Assembly (NCBI GenBank): GCA_020641055.1
Contig: CP067345.1
Location: forward strand, 3,837,317-3,901,316
Length of the DNA: 64,000 nucleotides
Source: Clostridioides sp. ES-S-0010-02
GTDB lineage: Bacteria > Bacillota > Clostridia > Peptostreptococcales > Peptostreptococcaceae
Direction of reading: 5' to 3'
Numbering within the stretch: the stretch's first letter is position 1; each line of letters begins with the position of its first letter. The translations under genes and the position numbers were made by a program. Shown here one piece after another: positions 45,059 to 53,591 of the stretch. The notes beneath the pieces are model-generated. The model was not told the origin of the DNA. It ran no database searches and was given only the letters and a program-made list of their open reading frames with translations.

Positions 45059-45775
45059 TTATAATCCTCCTTTAAAATAATAGACATCATCTGTCATATA
45101 CTCTAAACGTGGAGCTTGAATGTGTTTATTTATAAAATCTAACTCTGGCTTATTTCTTTTTAAATCTTTAAAGAATACAATCCCATCAACAGATTGTAAT
45201 TCAGCTCCAAAGAAAAAACAAACTGATTTTTTATTACCAACTATCTTAGTTACATCTACATTTCTATTTAACTTATTTATTTTATTTACTACTTCTTCTG
45301 AAAAAATATTTTCTAACTCCTTTTTGCCAAGTTTAATATTTAGATTATATTCAGAATTTAACTTTTTCTCATCACATGCTTTTAAAACTGCTTGTACAAC
45401 CTCTATATAATCCTTTTTGTAAAGTTGGAATCTAAAACTTTCACTTGGTCCAGGAAGAAATATAGTAGATATACTTATAAAAGTACAAACTATACATCCG
45501 ATTACTTTTCTTTTATTTAAATCTTTTCTAAGATGTAGTTTAATAATATGTACACAAATCCATATGAAAGCAATCAACATTAATGGTATTGCAAATAATC
45601 CTATGAATAGTAAAATCACTCCTCCTCTCAATATAATATTTCCACAAAGAAATAAGAAGTCACTTACAAGAAATAAAGCTACAGGAATAATTATTCCTTT
45701 TATATTTTCTTTACCTAATATAATTATGTTGATTAAAGCTATTATAAAAACAGCTATTATAACTATCAGTAACAT
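45059..45775 (-). CDS. blaX: Membrane protein co-transcribed with the beta-lactamase (BlaX-like)
   Basis: 238 residues: four predicted TM segments in the first 120 residues, then a soluble domain (from about 125) with KDYIEVVQAVLKACDEKKL and a C-terminal YMTDDVYYFKGGL. AAAGGAG stands before the ATG. Position directly upstream of the class D enzyme in one operon suggests that it helps membrane placement or activity of the enzyme, as proposed for BlaX; I see no catalytic motif. Confidence 0.75.
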   Translation of the reverse strand: MLLIVIIAVFIIALINIIILGKENIKGIIIPVALFLVSDFLFLCGNIILRGGVILLFIGLFAIPLMLIAFIWICVHIIKLHLRKDLNKRKVIGCIVCTFISISTIFLPGPSESFRFQLYKKDYIEVVQAVLKACDEKKLNSEYNLNIKLGKKELENIFSEEVVNKINKLNRNVDVTKIVGNKKSVCFFFGAELQSVDGIVFFKDLKRNKPELDFINKHIQAPRLEYMTDDVYYFKGGL

Positions 45776-45820
45776 TGTTCTCTCCTTTCAAGTAGTAAAA
45801 TTATGTCTGAGTATACACTT

Positions 45821-45874
45821 AAAACTTACTATTGTAATATTTAAAATATTACAATAGTAAGTTTTAAAAGTCAA
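45821..45874 (-). promoter_or_regulatory. blaX-bla promoter embedded in a 45-bp palindrome with two BlaI-type operators
   Basis: 45821-45842 and 45844-45865 are perfect reverse complements around one base. Each arm holds one TTAC-N4-GTAA dyad: TTACTATTGTAA (45826-45837) and TTACAATAGTAA (45849-45860). Minus-strand -35 TTGACT (45874-45869) and -10 TAATAT (45851-45846) have a 17-bp spacer, and the right-hand dyad overlaps the -10. Confidence 0.88.
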
Positions 45875-45875
45875 G

Positions 45876-46110
45876 TTATTTAAATCTTTTAAACTAGCTT
45901 ATTTTTACTAAATTCTAAATAAGTTTTATAATAGGAGTTTTGTTTTTATATGTAGCATACTAATTAATACTGTTTACACTGTAAGTAAATTTAAAAATAA
46001 TATCTGTAATATAGCAGAATATATCATGAAAATAAATTTTAATCTTATTATAATATAACTACATAATATAATTATGCTACTAAAATATATAAAGAAAGGG
46101 CTTAGTATTT
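45876..46110. other. Intergenic region before the UvrA2 gene
   Basis: AT-rich spacer between divergent genes; it must hold the UvrA2 promoter, with AAAGGG near 46094-46099, but no clear operator is visible. Confidence 0.4.
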
Positions 46111-48354
46111 ATGTCAGATATCATAATAAAGGGACTTACACATAATAATTTAAAAAACATCTCACTTAAACTTCCAAAAAACAAAATCATTGTCTTTACT
46201 GGAGTTTCTGGCTCTGGAAAATCAAGTATTGTATTTGACACAATTGCGGCAGAATCACAAAGACAAATGAATGAAACATATTCAGCATTTATTAGAGGTC
46301 GACTTCCAAAATACAAAAAACCTCATGTAGAACTGATTGATAATTTAACTGCTTCTGTAATCGTGGACCAGTCTCCTCTTGGTGGCAATGCACGTTCTAC
46401 AGTAGGAACTATAAGCGATTTGTATTCTTCACTAAGATTATTATTTTCTAGAATTGGCAAACCATATATAGGAACAACATCATATTTTTCGTTTAATGAC
46501 CCAAATGGTATGTGTAAAAACTGTTCTGGAATTGGTAGAGTCAAAGCGATTAATATTGAGTCTATTCTAAATCCTGAAAATTCATGGAATTCAGGTTGTG
46601 TAAATGACTCTCTATTTAAACCTAATTCATGGTATTGGAAACAGTATACTGAATCTGGACTATTTGATTTAGATAAACCTCTGAAGGATTATTCTATGGA
46701 GGAATATAATTTATTGCTATATGGCTCAAAAGATGGAAAAAGCAAACCTGAAAATTCAAAAGTTGAAGGTATTTTTAATAAATACAATCAAACATATCTA
46801 AATCGAGATATTAGCAATATGAGCAAACACACCAAAGAAAAGTCGGAAAGACTTATAACTGATGAGGAATGTCCTGAATGTCATGGAAAAAGATTAAATA
46901 AAGATGCTCTTAACTGCACTATTTTAGGGTATTCTATAGCAGATATGAGTAATATGGAATTTACTGAACTTTACAATTTACTCTCTCAAATAAATGATGA
47001 TAGAGTTGAAACTGTTGTAGATACTCTTACTGATGGCTTGAAAAGAATGATTGATATTGGACTTCCTTATTTACATCTAAATAGAGAATCAACTTCTCTA
47101 TCTGGAGGAGAAGCTCAGAGATTAAAACTTGTACGCTATATGGGAAGTAGCCTCACAGGTCTAACCTATATTTTTGATGAACCCAGCACTGGAATGCACC
47201 CAAGAGATGTACATCGTATGAATCAATTATTAAAAAGACTTAGAGACAGAGGAAATACAGTTCTGGTGGTAGAACATGATAAAGACGTCATATCTATAGC
47301 AGATGAGATTATAGATATTGGTCCAAATGCTGGTAAACATGGGGGAAATATTATATTTCAAGGTACCTATAATGAATTACTTCTAGCAAATACACTTACT
47401 TCAAAAGCTATGAATTTGTCATTATCTCTAAAATCTAATACTCGTAAACCAAAAAACTTTCTTCCCATTAGAGGAGCTTGTTTGTATAATCTAAAAAATG
47501 TTGATATAGATATACCGGTTGGAATCATGACAGTTGTTACTGGAGTTGCTGGTTCTGGAAAAAGTACTTTGATTTCTAGTATTTTTGCAAAAAAATATGA
47601 AAAAGATGTTATTAAAATTGACCAAAACCCTATCACGACTACAAATCGCTCTATGCCAGCTACATTTCTTGGTTTTTTTGATGAAATAAGAAAACTTTTT
47701 GCTAAAGAAAATAATGTTGGTGAAAGTTTATTCAGCTTTAATTCTAAAGGGGCTTGTCCTATTTGTAATGGAAAAGGAGTACTTGTTACAGAACTGGTAT
47801 TTATGGACCCTGTTGTTAATATATGTGAAGCTTGTAGAGGTACTCGATATAATGAAGAAGTCCTGTCAAAATTGTATAAGGGTAAAAATATAGTTGAAGT
47901 TCTTTCCATGACAGTAGATGAATCACTTGAATTCTTTACGGAAAAGAAACTTTGTAAAATATTACAAACTATGAAAGATGTTGGATTATCTTATATGACT
48001 TTAGGTCAGCCACTTAGTACACTATCTGGCGGAGAATGTCAAAGAATTAAACTAGCAAAAAATCTTAATAAAAAAGGTACTATATATATTCTAGATGAAC
48101 CAACTACTGGTCTTCATATGTCTGACATTGACAAGCTTATGTTGATTTTTGAAAGAATAGTAGACAGAGGTAATACAATTATTATCATTGAACATAATTT
48201 AGATGTTTTAAAGCAAGCAGATTGGGTGATAGATATTGGACCTGATGGTGGTAAAAATGGTGGTCAGGTAGTATTTGAAGGTACTCCATCAGAAATGTTA
48301 AAAAAAGGTAATACTATAACATCAGACTTTCTTAGAAAATCAATAAAAAAATAA
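46111..48354 (+). CDS. uvrA2: UvrA2-type excinuclease paralogue (class II UvrA, DrrC-like)
   Basis: A 747-residue tandem ABC ATPase that binds DNA. First half: Walker A GVSGSGKSS, zinc-like CKNCSGIG and CPECHGKR, signature LSGGEAQRLKL. Second half: GVAGSGKST, CPICNGKG/CEACRGTR, signature LSGGECQRIKL, then YILDEPTTGLH. It is about 200 residues shorter than UvrA because the UvrB-binding domain is missing, which defines class II. Known class II members help tolerate DNA-binding drugs. Gene neighbours in this region are mostly drug-response genes. Confidence 0.9.
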   Translation: MSDIIIKGLTHNNLKNISLKLPKNKIIVFTGVSGSGKSSIVFDTIAAESQRQMNETYSAFIRGRLPKYKKPHVELIDNLTASVIVDQSPLGGNARSTVGTISDLYSSLRLLFSRIGKPYIGTTSYFSFNDPNGMCKNCSGIGRVKAINIESILNPENSWNSGCVNDSLFKPNSWYWKQYTESGLFDLDKPLKDYSMEEYNLLLYGSKDGKSKPENSKVEGIFNKYNQTYLNRDISNMSKHTKEKSERLITDEECPECHGKRLNKDALNCTILGYSIADMSNMEFTELYNLLSQINDDRVETVVDTLTDGLKRMIDIGLPYLHLNRESTSLSGGEAQRLKLVRYMGSSLTGLTYIFDEPSTGMHPRDVHRMNQLLKRLRDRGNTVLVVEHDKDVISIADEIIDIGPNAGKHGGNIIFQGTYNELLLANTLTSKAMNLSLSLKSNTRKPKNFLPIRGACLYNLKNVDIDIPVGIMTVVTGVAGSGKSTLISSIFAKKYEKDVIKIDQNPITTTNRSMPATFLGFFDEIRKLFAKENNVGESLFSFNSKGACPICNGKGVLVTELVFMDPVVNICEACRGTRYNEEVLSKLYKGKNIVEVLSMTVDESLEFFTEKKLCKILQTMKDVGLSYMTLGQPLSTLSGGECQRIKLAKNLNKKGTIYILDEPTTGLHMSDIDKLMLIFERIVDRGNTIIIIEHNLDVLKQADWVIDIGPDGGKNGGQVVFEGTPSEMLKKGNTITSDFLRKSIKK

Positions 48355-48599
48355 GAACAATGGTGTAAATAAAACTACAGAAAAAATGCTTTTTATTTTA
48401 AAAAATATCTATTAAAGTATGGAATAAGAATACACATAATTATATATTTTATTTATGGCTTGTACAGTTCTAATTACCTCAAATAGTACTTCTGATATTT
48501 TGTTAATTCTATAGAAGACACTTTAATCTATAGAATTAATAAAATGATTAACAAAATCTCAGTATTTCCCCTATCAGAAATCAACAAGGGAAAAATCGT

Positions 48600-48830
48600 T
48601 TTATCCAGTGCTGGCGTAGTTTAAAGTGCCTCCTCCTTGATATAGTAGCGGATACATTGCTTTAATTAGCGCTAAGCTTCATGTTCCGACTTACTTTACC
48701 ACACAATCATCTGCCTTCACATCGTTTTCGGTTCCTATTCCCACTTCGTTCTACCTGATACCAGCCGCAGTTTTATTAACAGCTATGTTGCCTGTGATTA
48801 ACTGGACCACATCCACAACATTAAAATGAC
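48600..48830 (-). other. Foreign-looking remnant, possibly group II intron debris
   Basis: Visibly richer in G+C than its surroundings and without an open frame longer than about 25 codons. On the minus strand it contains blocks such as GAACGAAGTGGGAATAGGAA, GATGTGAAGGCAGATGATTG and GCAATGTATCCGCTACTAT, which I associate with clostridial group II intron ribozyme sequence. It is cut off abruptly at the tetR promoter. The identification is from memory and weak. Confidence 0.3.
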
Positions 48831-48909
48831 ACATTCGTCATTTTAACATTGACATGACATAGAAAAGAGAGTATAGTATATCATATAATAATGACGATAA
48901 AGTCATTTT
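48821..48909 (+). promoter_or_regulatory. Promoter and twin operators of the tetR-CPBP pair
   Basis: TTAAAATGACacattcGTCATTTTAA (48821-48846, given as two 10-bp arms and a spacer) and AATGACgataaaGTCATT (48890-48907) flank a promoter with TTGACA (48849-48854) and TATAGT (48872-48877) 17 bp apart. Both dyads share TGAC-N6-GTCA. Confidence 0.75.
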
Positions 48910-48925
48910 AAGGGAGGTTGATGTA

Positions 48926-49591
48926 ATGCCAAAAGTAAATGAACAGTATTTGGAGGAAAAACGGGATCAGATACTGGATGCTGCATTTGATGTTTGCATG
49001 TCCAAGCCAGTATATACAGTTAAAATGAAAGATATTATTGAGAAAACAGGCTTTAGTCACGGGCTTGTATATCGTTATTTTACTAATTTGGAGGATATCC
49101 TATTTGCCCTCATTAACAGAGACACATCAATTATTGACGTGTCTGCTAAAGTTGATGAAATACTGCACTCAGGACATTCTCCAGAAGATGTTGTAAAGCA
49201 GCTGTTTTCGCTATATTTTGATGCGATTATGATTGGCATCACTGGGTACGGTAAGATTTTAAATGAAATGCTTTCTACGCTTGCCAGCGACCAGCAATAT
49301 TATCAGAGGTTTCGGGCAAATGTGAAGGTTGCATCCCATAGCGATTATTTACAAACGCAAGCATATCAATATATTGAAGAGCAAATACAAAAAGGCTATT
49401 TCTCTCCTAAACAGACGTTAGATGAAATATATTCTTTCATTACAGTATGTCTCAGCGGAATCGAAAGGGACTTGATTCTAACAAGGTGCTACCCTGCTAT
49501 GCAATATATTCAGTTGAATACGGATGGATTACTGTTCAGCCTGTGTACATCTGTCCTTTTCATGTTGGGAAGCAGTAACCAGTCTGTCTGA
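48926..49591 (+). CDS. TetR-family regulator, probably horizontally acquired
   Basis: 221 residues; helix-turn-helix SKPVYTVKMKDIIEKTGFS and GLVYRYFTNLEDILFAL, then a ligand domain. GGGAGG precedes the ATG. Base composition and codon choice (CTG, CGG, GCC, CAG) differ from all genes to its left, marking this and the next gene as imported. It has its own twin operators and sits 56 nt before the CPBP gene, so it probably represses both. Confidence 0.87.
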   Translation: MPKVNEQYLEEKRDQILDAAFDVCMSKPVYTVKMKDIIEKTGFSHGLVYRYFTNLEDILFALINRDTSIIDVSAKVDEILHSGHSPEDVVKQLFSLYFDAIMIGITGYGKILNEMLSTLASDQQYYQRFRANVKVASHSDYLQTQAYQYIEEQIQKGYFSPKQTLDEIYSFITVCLSGIERDLILTRCYPAMQYIQLNTDGLLFSLCTSVLFMLGSSNQSV

Positions 49592-49647
49592 AAATAAGGA
49601 CAACAAGAATGAGTCCATAGTTTATTTACAATGAGGAGGTTATGCTG

Positions 49648-50433
49648 ATGTGGAATTATTATGAGAAAAAACCAATACTACAATACTTATTGCTTGTATT
49701 TTTAATTGCATGGAGTGCTACAACAATCGTCATAATAGGCGAACGGCTTGAATGGTTTGCAGGACCGATTGGAACTGTCGTATACTACTTACTAGTTGGT
49801 TTCTCAATTGGATTTGCTCCAGCTTATGCTGTTACGATTCTTCTTAAAAAAAGCGGACAGATTCACGGGATTAAAGAACTTTGTGAACGTATCGTCAGAA
49901 CCAATCATATATCCAGCTCTCGCGCCCTGATTGTTGCTATTTTCTTTGCCAGCCAGATTGTGATCAATATCCTTTGCAATCGATATCTGGGAAAACCTTG
50001 GTATACGATACTACTTATGTTTCCATTCATGATTATAGGTGGCGGATTGGAAGAGCTTGGCTGGCGCGGTTTTTTGCAGCCAGCATTAGAGCAAAAACTC
50101 CCTTTTTTTGCTGCATGTCTTCTCACAGGCGTGATATGGGCCATTTGGCATCTTCCGCTCTGGTTGCTACAGAACGCAAACCAATCCTCCATGAACTTCA
50201 TCTCGTTTTTGTGTTGGTGTATCGCGATGTCTTTTATGTTAGCAGTCTTATACAGGCTGACTGGAAGTGTCATGATCTGTGTGTGTTTTCATGCGTGGTG
50301 CAATGCGATTGGTGGTCTATTCACAATGGACCTTCTTATCCAGCCAATACAAGCAAAGTCAATTGTGCTTCTAGGTCTCCAAGTTATTTTAGCTATGATT
50401 GCTTACATCCATATGAATTTGTCTTGGAAGTAA
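49648..50433 (+). CDS. CPBP-family intramembrane metalloprotease (CAAX/bacteriocin-processing type)
   Basis: A membrane protein with about eight TM segments. The defining motifs are present: EELGWRGFLQP (EExxxR), WAIWHLPLWL (FxxxH-like) and CFHAWCNAIGG (HxxxN/D). GGAGG is 8 nt before ATG 49648 and only 2 nt before ATG 49642, so the shorter start is preferred. In bacteria such proteins process peptides or confer self-immunity to bacteriocins; the substrate here is unknown. Foreign-looking codon use matches the TetR gene. Confidence 0.85.
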   Translation: MWNYYEKKPILQYLLLVFLIAWSATTIVIIGERLEWFAGPIGTVVYYLLVGFSIGFAPAYAVTILLKKSGQIHGIKELCERIVRTNHISSSRALIVAIFFASQIVINILCNRYLGKPWYTILLMFPFMIIGGGLEELGWRGFLQPALEQKLPFFAACLLTGVIWAIWHLPLWLLQNANQSSMNFISFLCWCIAMSFMLAVLYRLTGSVMICVCFHAWCNAIGGLFTMDLLIQPIQAKSIVLLGLQVILAMIAYIHMNLSWK

Positions 50434-50492
50434 CTCAGAAGATACAATGCTTCATATCGAAATGCAAGTTTGCTGAACTATAAGAAGTTCAT

Positions 50493-50846
50493 ATGGCTAA
50501 AGAAAATGCAAATATACCTAACAAAACCGTTTATTTGCTTTCTATGACAGATTATATTGAGTTGAAAGGTACACTTGTATCATTTATTCAAAATTTTAAT
50601 TATAACCTTGTTCCTTTTATGATTACTATTTTTTTTATTAAATTCTTAGATAGAAAAGAATCAGTTGATATTCTTACAAAACGATTAGAATATCTTGAAA
50701 AAAGCAATATAGGTACTTCAAAGCAAATAGAAATTTTGAAATCCCAAGACTTGCCTGCATATATTATTTTCAACGTCAAGCACAGTGCACAAATTATTCA
50801 AACAGATATAATATCAACGAAAAAACTTATTAACACGATAAAATAA
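50493..50846 (+). CDS. Uncharacterised 117-residue protein, one membrane segment
   Basis: One hydrophobic stretch (about residues 42-56, VPFMITIFFIKFL) separates a short N-terminal part from a lysine-rich C-terminal helix with coiled-coil character (ESVDILTKRLEYLEKSN). The ribosome binding site (AGAAG) is weak. AT-rich codon use returns here, unlike the preceding CPBP gene. It ends inside the antisense recombinase remnant. It may be a truncated gene; no function can be assigned. Confidence 0.45.
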   Translation: MAKENANIPNKTVYLLSMTDYIELKGTLVSFIQNFNYNLVPFMITIFFIKFLDRKESVDILTKRLEYLEKSNIGTSKQIEILKSQDLPAYIIFNVKHSAQIIQTDIISTKKLINTIK

Positions 50847-51110
50847 ATTGATTAAACTGGAGAATCGTAAGTGATACCCCAGTTTCTTTCAAATAATGGC
50901 GACACGGGTTCTTGCCTTGATAAACTTCTGGTAAGGGCATATACGCCCTTAGCCAGCCATATCCTCTGATCGGAGGACTACCTTCTTGGCTACCCTTGCG
51001 GTAACGCTCATGCACAACAAGGATTTTTTCAACAAACTCATTAAGCATAGTTGTTGTCATGGTGTCAAAGTTTTTGTATTTGTCAATGAGGTCAATAAGC
51101 TCCCCCATTA
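50830..51110 (-). pseudogene. C-terminal remnant of a large serine recombinase
   Basis: On the minus strand the frame reads LIDKYKNFDTMTTTMLNEF then VEKILVVHERYRKGSQ, which is the conserved tail region of TnpX/TndX-type large serine recombinases of conjugative and mobilisable transposons. The catalytic and zinc-ribbon domains are absent, and after KGSQ the sequence (EGSPPIRGYGWLRAYM...) no longer matches that family, so it is fused to other DNA. It marks the right end of a decayed mobile element. Confidence 0.65.
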
Positions 51111-51222
51111 AGAGTACAAGCGGAAAAGCACATGAAATCAGATTTTCAAGTAATTGAGTGTCAAGATGTTATACCTCATAATAAGTTAGAAAAATCAATC
51201 TTTACAATGTAAACTATATATC

Positions 51223-53340
51223 TCAATTAAGTTCTATCAACTGTGTTAAATTTCCAGTGTATGTAAGCTTAAGTTTATGCATAGCCCGTGTACAAGCAAT
51301 ATATAATAAACTACGGTCGTAATCATTGTAATATGTTTTATTATTTACTGAAGGAATAACAACTTCATCAAACTCTAGCCCCTTTGACATCTTAATAGAA
51401 GTAATTGATACACCTTTTACAAAACTAGAACTTTCAGGAGATATTAAATTAACATCATATTCTTGCTTAATAACATCATATATTGCTTTAGCCTTGCTGT
51501 TGGTTTTTAGTATAATACCAAGGGTAGCATTGTTGCTTTCCTCAAACTGCTCAATCTCCATTTTTATCTTATCTATCTCATCTGGTTCGTTACTGCATTT
51601 AATCACAACAGGCTCCTCACCATGTCTTTCAATAGCCTCCAGCGAAGTTATATTTTGAATTTTCTTGGCAAAATTAATAATCTCAAAAGTAGAACGATAA
51701 CTCTTGTTTAACATTACTAGCTCTCCATCATCATAAATATGTACCATATCATCTAATGTATGTAAATGATTAGGGTTGATTAGTTGTCCAAAATCTCCAA
51801 GAATAGTTTTTTTACATTTGAAAAGCAAGTTTATTACAGCATATTGAATAGGAGTGTAATCCTGCATTTCATCAATAACAATGTGTCTTATCACTTTGTC
51901 TTCTTGTAATCCCTCATATGCAGCATGAAGATATATAAATGGATACACATCTGCCCACTCAAGAGTATTCTTTGATGGCATTACAAACATATCTTGAATA
52001 TTCATCTGTTTGAAGAAGTCCTTATATAGTGCTAGAGTATTTTTTATTGTTAGCATTCTATTTAAACTTTTCAGTATATTTTTTACTTTTGGTAAGTCAT
52101 CTTCCATAATATTATCTGATTCAAATCTATAATGAATATCTTCTGCTACCATCTCCAGTCTTCGCTTAACTGGATATTTATTGTATGCATCAAATCTTTT
52201 TCGTATCCAGTCACTTTTAGCTATAAAACCTCCAAAAGTGTAATCTTTAGGAATAAAGACCATATTTGGCATTTGCTTTATATATTTATCCATAAGCTTT
52301 AAAAAATCTAGTGTAGATTTGAAACGTACTCTTTTTTCCCATTGTGCATCATTTACTTCCAGAGAATCTTTTTCTCCCTCAAAATTAATAATTCTTTCTA
52401 ATTGAACTTCTGCTATATCTTCAAAACTTAATTCACATAGTGGTTCTTCTCCTAGCTCAGGAAGTACATTAGAGATATAGTCACCAAAAACTTTATTAGG
52501 TGATAGAATAATTACATTATTTGCTGATATCTTATCTTTAAAACGATAAAGAAGAAAAGCAATTCTATGTAAAGCTATAGATGTTTTTCCAGAACCAGCT
52601 ACTCCTTGAATAATGAGGGTGTCAGCCTTGTCATTTCTAATAATTTGATTCTGCTCTTTTTGTATTGTTGAAATAATGGATTTCATCTTTTCATCTGAAG
52701 TATTACTAAGTTCCTTTTGAAGAATATCATCTTGTATATTCATAGAACTTTCAAGTACATACTCCAGTGTTCCATTTTTAATTTTAAACTGTCGTTTACG
52801 TGTTATTTCTCCATCTATCCATCCAAGTGGTGCATTATACCCTGCTGGTCCTATCTCACAGTCATAAAACATACTGGCCATTGGAGAACGCCAATCTAGT
52901 ATTAGAAGTTCATTTTCATAATCAAATGCAAATCGACCAATATAATACTTTGAATCATAACCTTCATCTTTTAGTTGAAAATCTATCCTAGCAAAATATG
53001 GCGAATCTTTCATTTTAGCAATCTTGTCTCGAACTTTTACCATAAAAGCCCCATAACTATCTATTTGCTTTAGTGCCAGTTCATTTTGGAACATTTCATG
53101 TGGGTCTATCTCTCCACGATTTTTTACCATATATAATTTAGCATCCATGTAATCTTTATCTAGTTTATCAACTGAATTTTCTGCATTCTCCAAAGCATTA
53201 TCCAGCTTATTATTTATATCTATAAGGTATGCAATCTCATCTGGAAAAGATGTTGCTAACTCCATCTCTTGTCCAGATATATTATGTTTAGGATTGGATG
53301 TAATAGAATTACAACTTTCTAATTGCTGATTTTTAGACAT
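51223..53340 (-). CDS. helD: HelD-like RNA polymerase-associated helicase
   Basis: Superfamily 1 (UvrD-like) ATPase of about 705 residues. The N-terminal coiled-coil arm (about 35-90), then IQGVAGSGKTSIALHR as Walker A, HIVIDEMQDYTPIQYAV as Walker B, LNKSYRSTFEI and the C-terminal SITSIKMSKGLEFDEVVIP and YIACTRAMHKL motifs are present. HelD releases stalled RNA polymerase; some relatives protect it from rifamycins. ATG 53340, 6 nt after AAGGAGG, is preferred to the start at 53358. Monocistronic on the minus strand. Confidence 0.88.
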   Translation of the reverse strand: MSKNQQLESCNSITSNPKHNISGQEMELATSFPDEIAYLIDINNKLDNALENAENSVDKLDKDYMDAKLYMVKNRGEIDPHEMFQNELALKQIDSYGAFMVKVRDKIAKMKDSPYFARIDFQLKDEGYDSKYYIGRFAFDYENELLILDWRSPMASMFYDCEIGPAGYNAPLGWIDGEITRKRQFKIKNGTLEYVLESSMNIQDDILQKELSNTSDEKMKSIISTIQKEQNQIIRNDKADTLIIQGVAGSGKTSIALHRIAFLLYRFKDKISANNVIILSPNKVFGDYISNVLPELGEEPLCELSFEDIAEVQLERIINFEGEKDSLEVNDAQWEKRVRFKSTLDFLKLMDKYIKQMPNMVFIPKDYTFGGFIAKSDWIRKRFDAYNKYPVKRRLEMVAEDIHYRFESDNIMEDDLPKVKNILKSLNRMLTIKNTLALYKDFFKQMNIQDMFVMPSKNTLEWADVYPFIYLHAAYEGLQEDKVIRHIVIDEMQDYTPIQYAVINLLFKCKKTILGDFGQLINPNHLHTLDDMVHIYDDGELVMLNKSYRSTFEIINFAKKIQNITSLEAIERHGEEPVVIKCSNEPDEIDKIKMEIEQFEESNNATLGIILKTNSKAKAIYDVIKQEYDVNLISPESSSFVKGVSITSIKMSKGLEFDEVVIPSVNNKTYYNDYDRSLLYIACTRAMHKLKLTYTGNLTQLIELN

Positions 53341-53591
53341 TTGAATCCTCCTTGCCAATTAAGTATTATCTTAAATCATTATACTGAATTGAATTTTATA
53401 TTTTTTAATCATTCTTGCTCTTTGATTCAAATTTAGTTTTTGCTTTAAATTTCAGCCTCAAAATTTATATTTCTTTTTAAATAAAAAATACATTTTCTTA
53501 TATTTATAATCAAAATTATGAGAAACATGGACAGCAAAATAAATACACCTAAAAATGTAAAATTATTTTTTAATACAATAGATTATTAGTA

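Noticed and set aside
47367-47909. 180-codon open frame on the minus strand
   Set aside because: Antisense shadow of the UvrA2 gene; no family features.
49974-50483. 169-codon open frame overlapping the CPBP gene
   Set aside because: Same-strand shadow in another frame; the CPBP frame has all family motifs and a good ribosome binding site.
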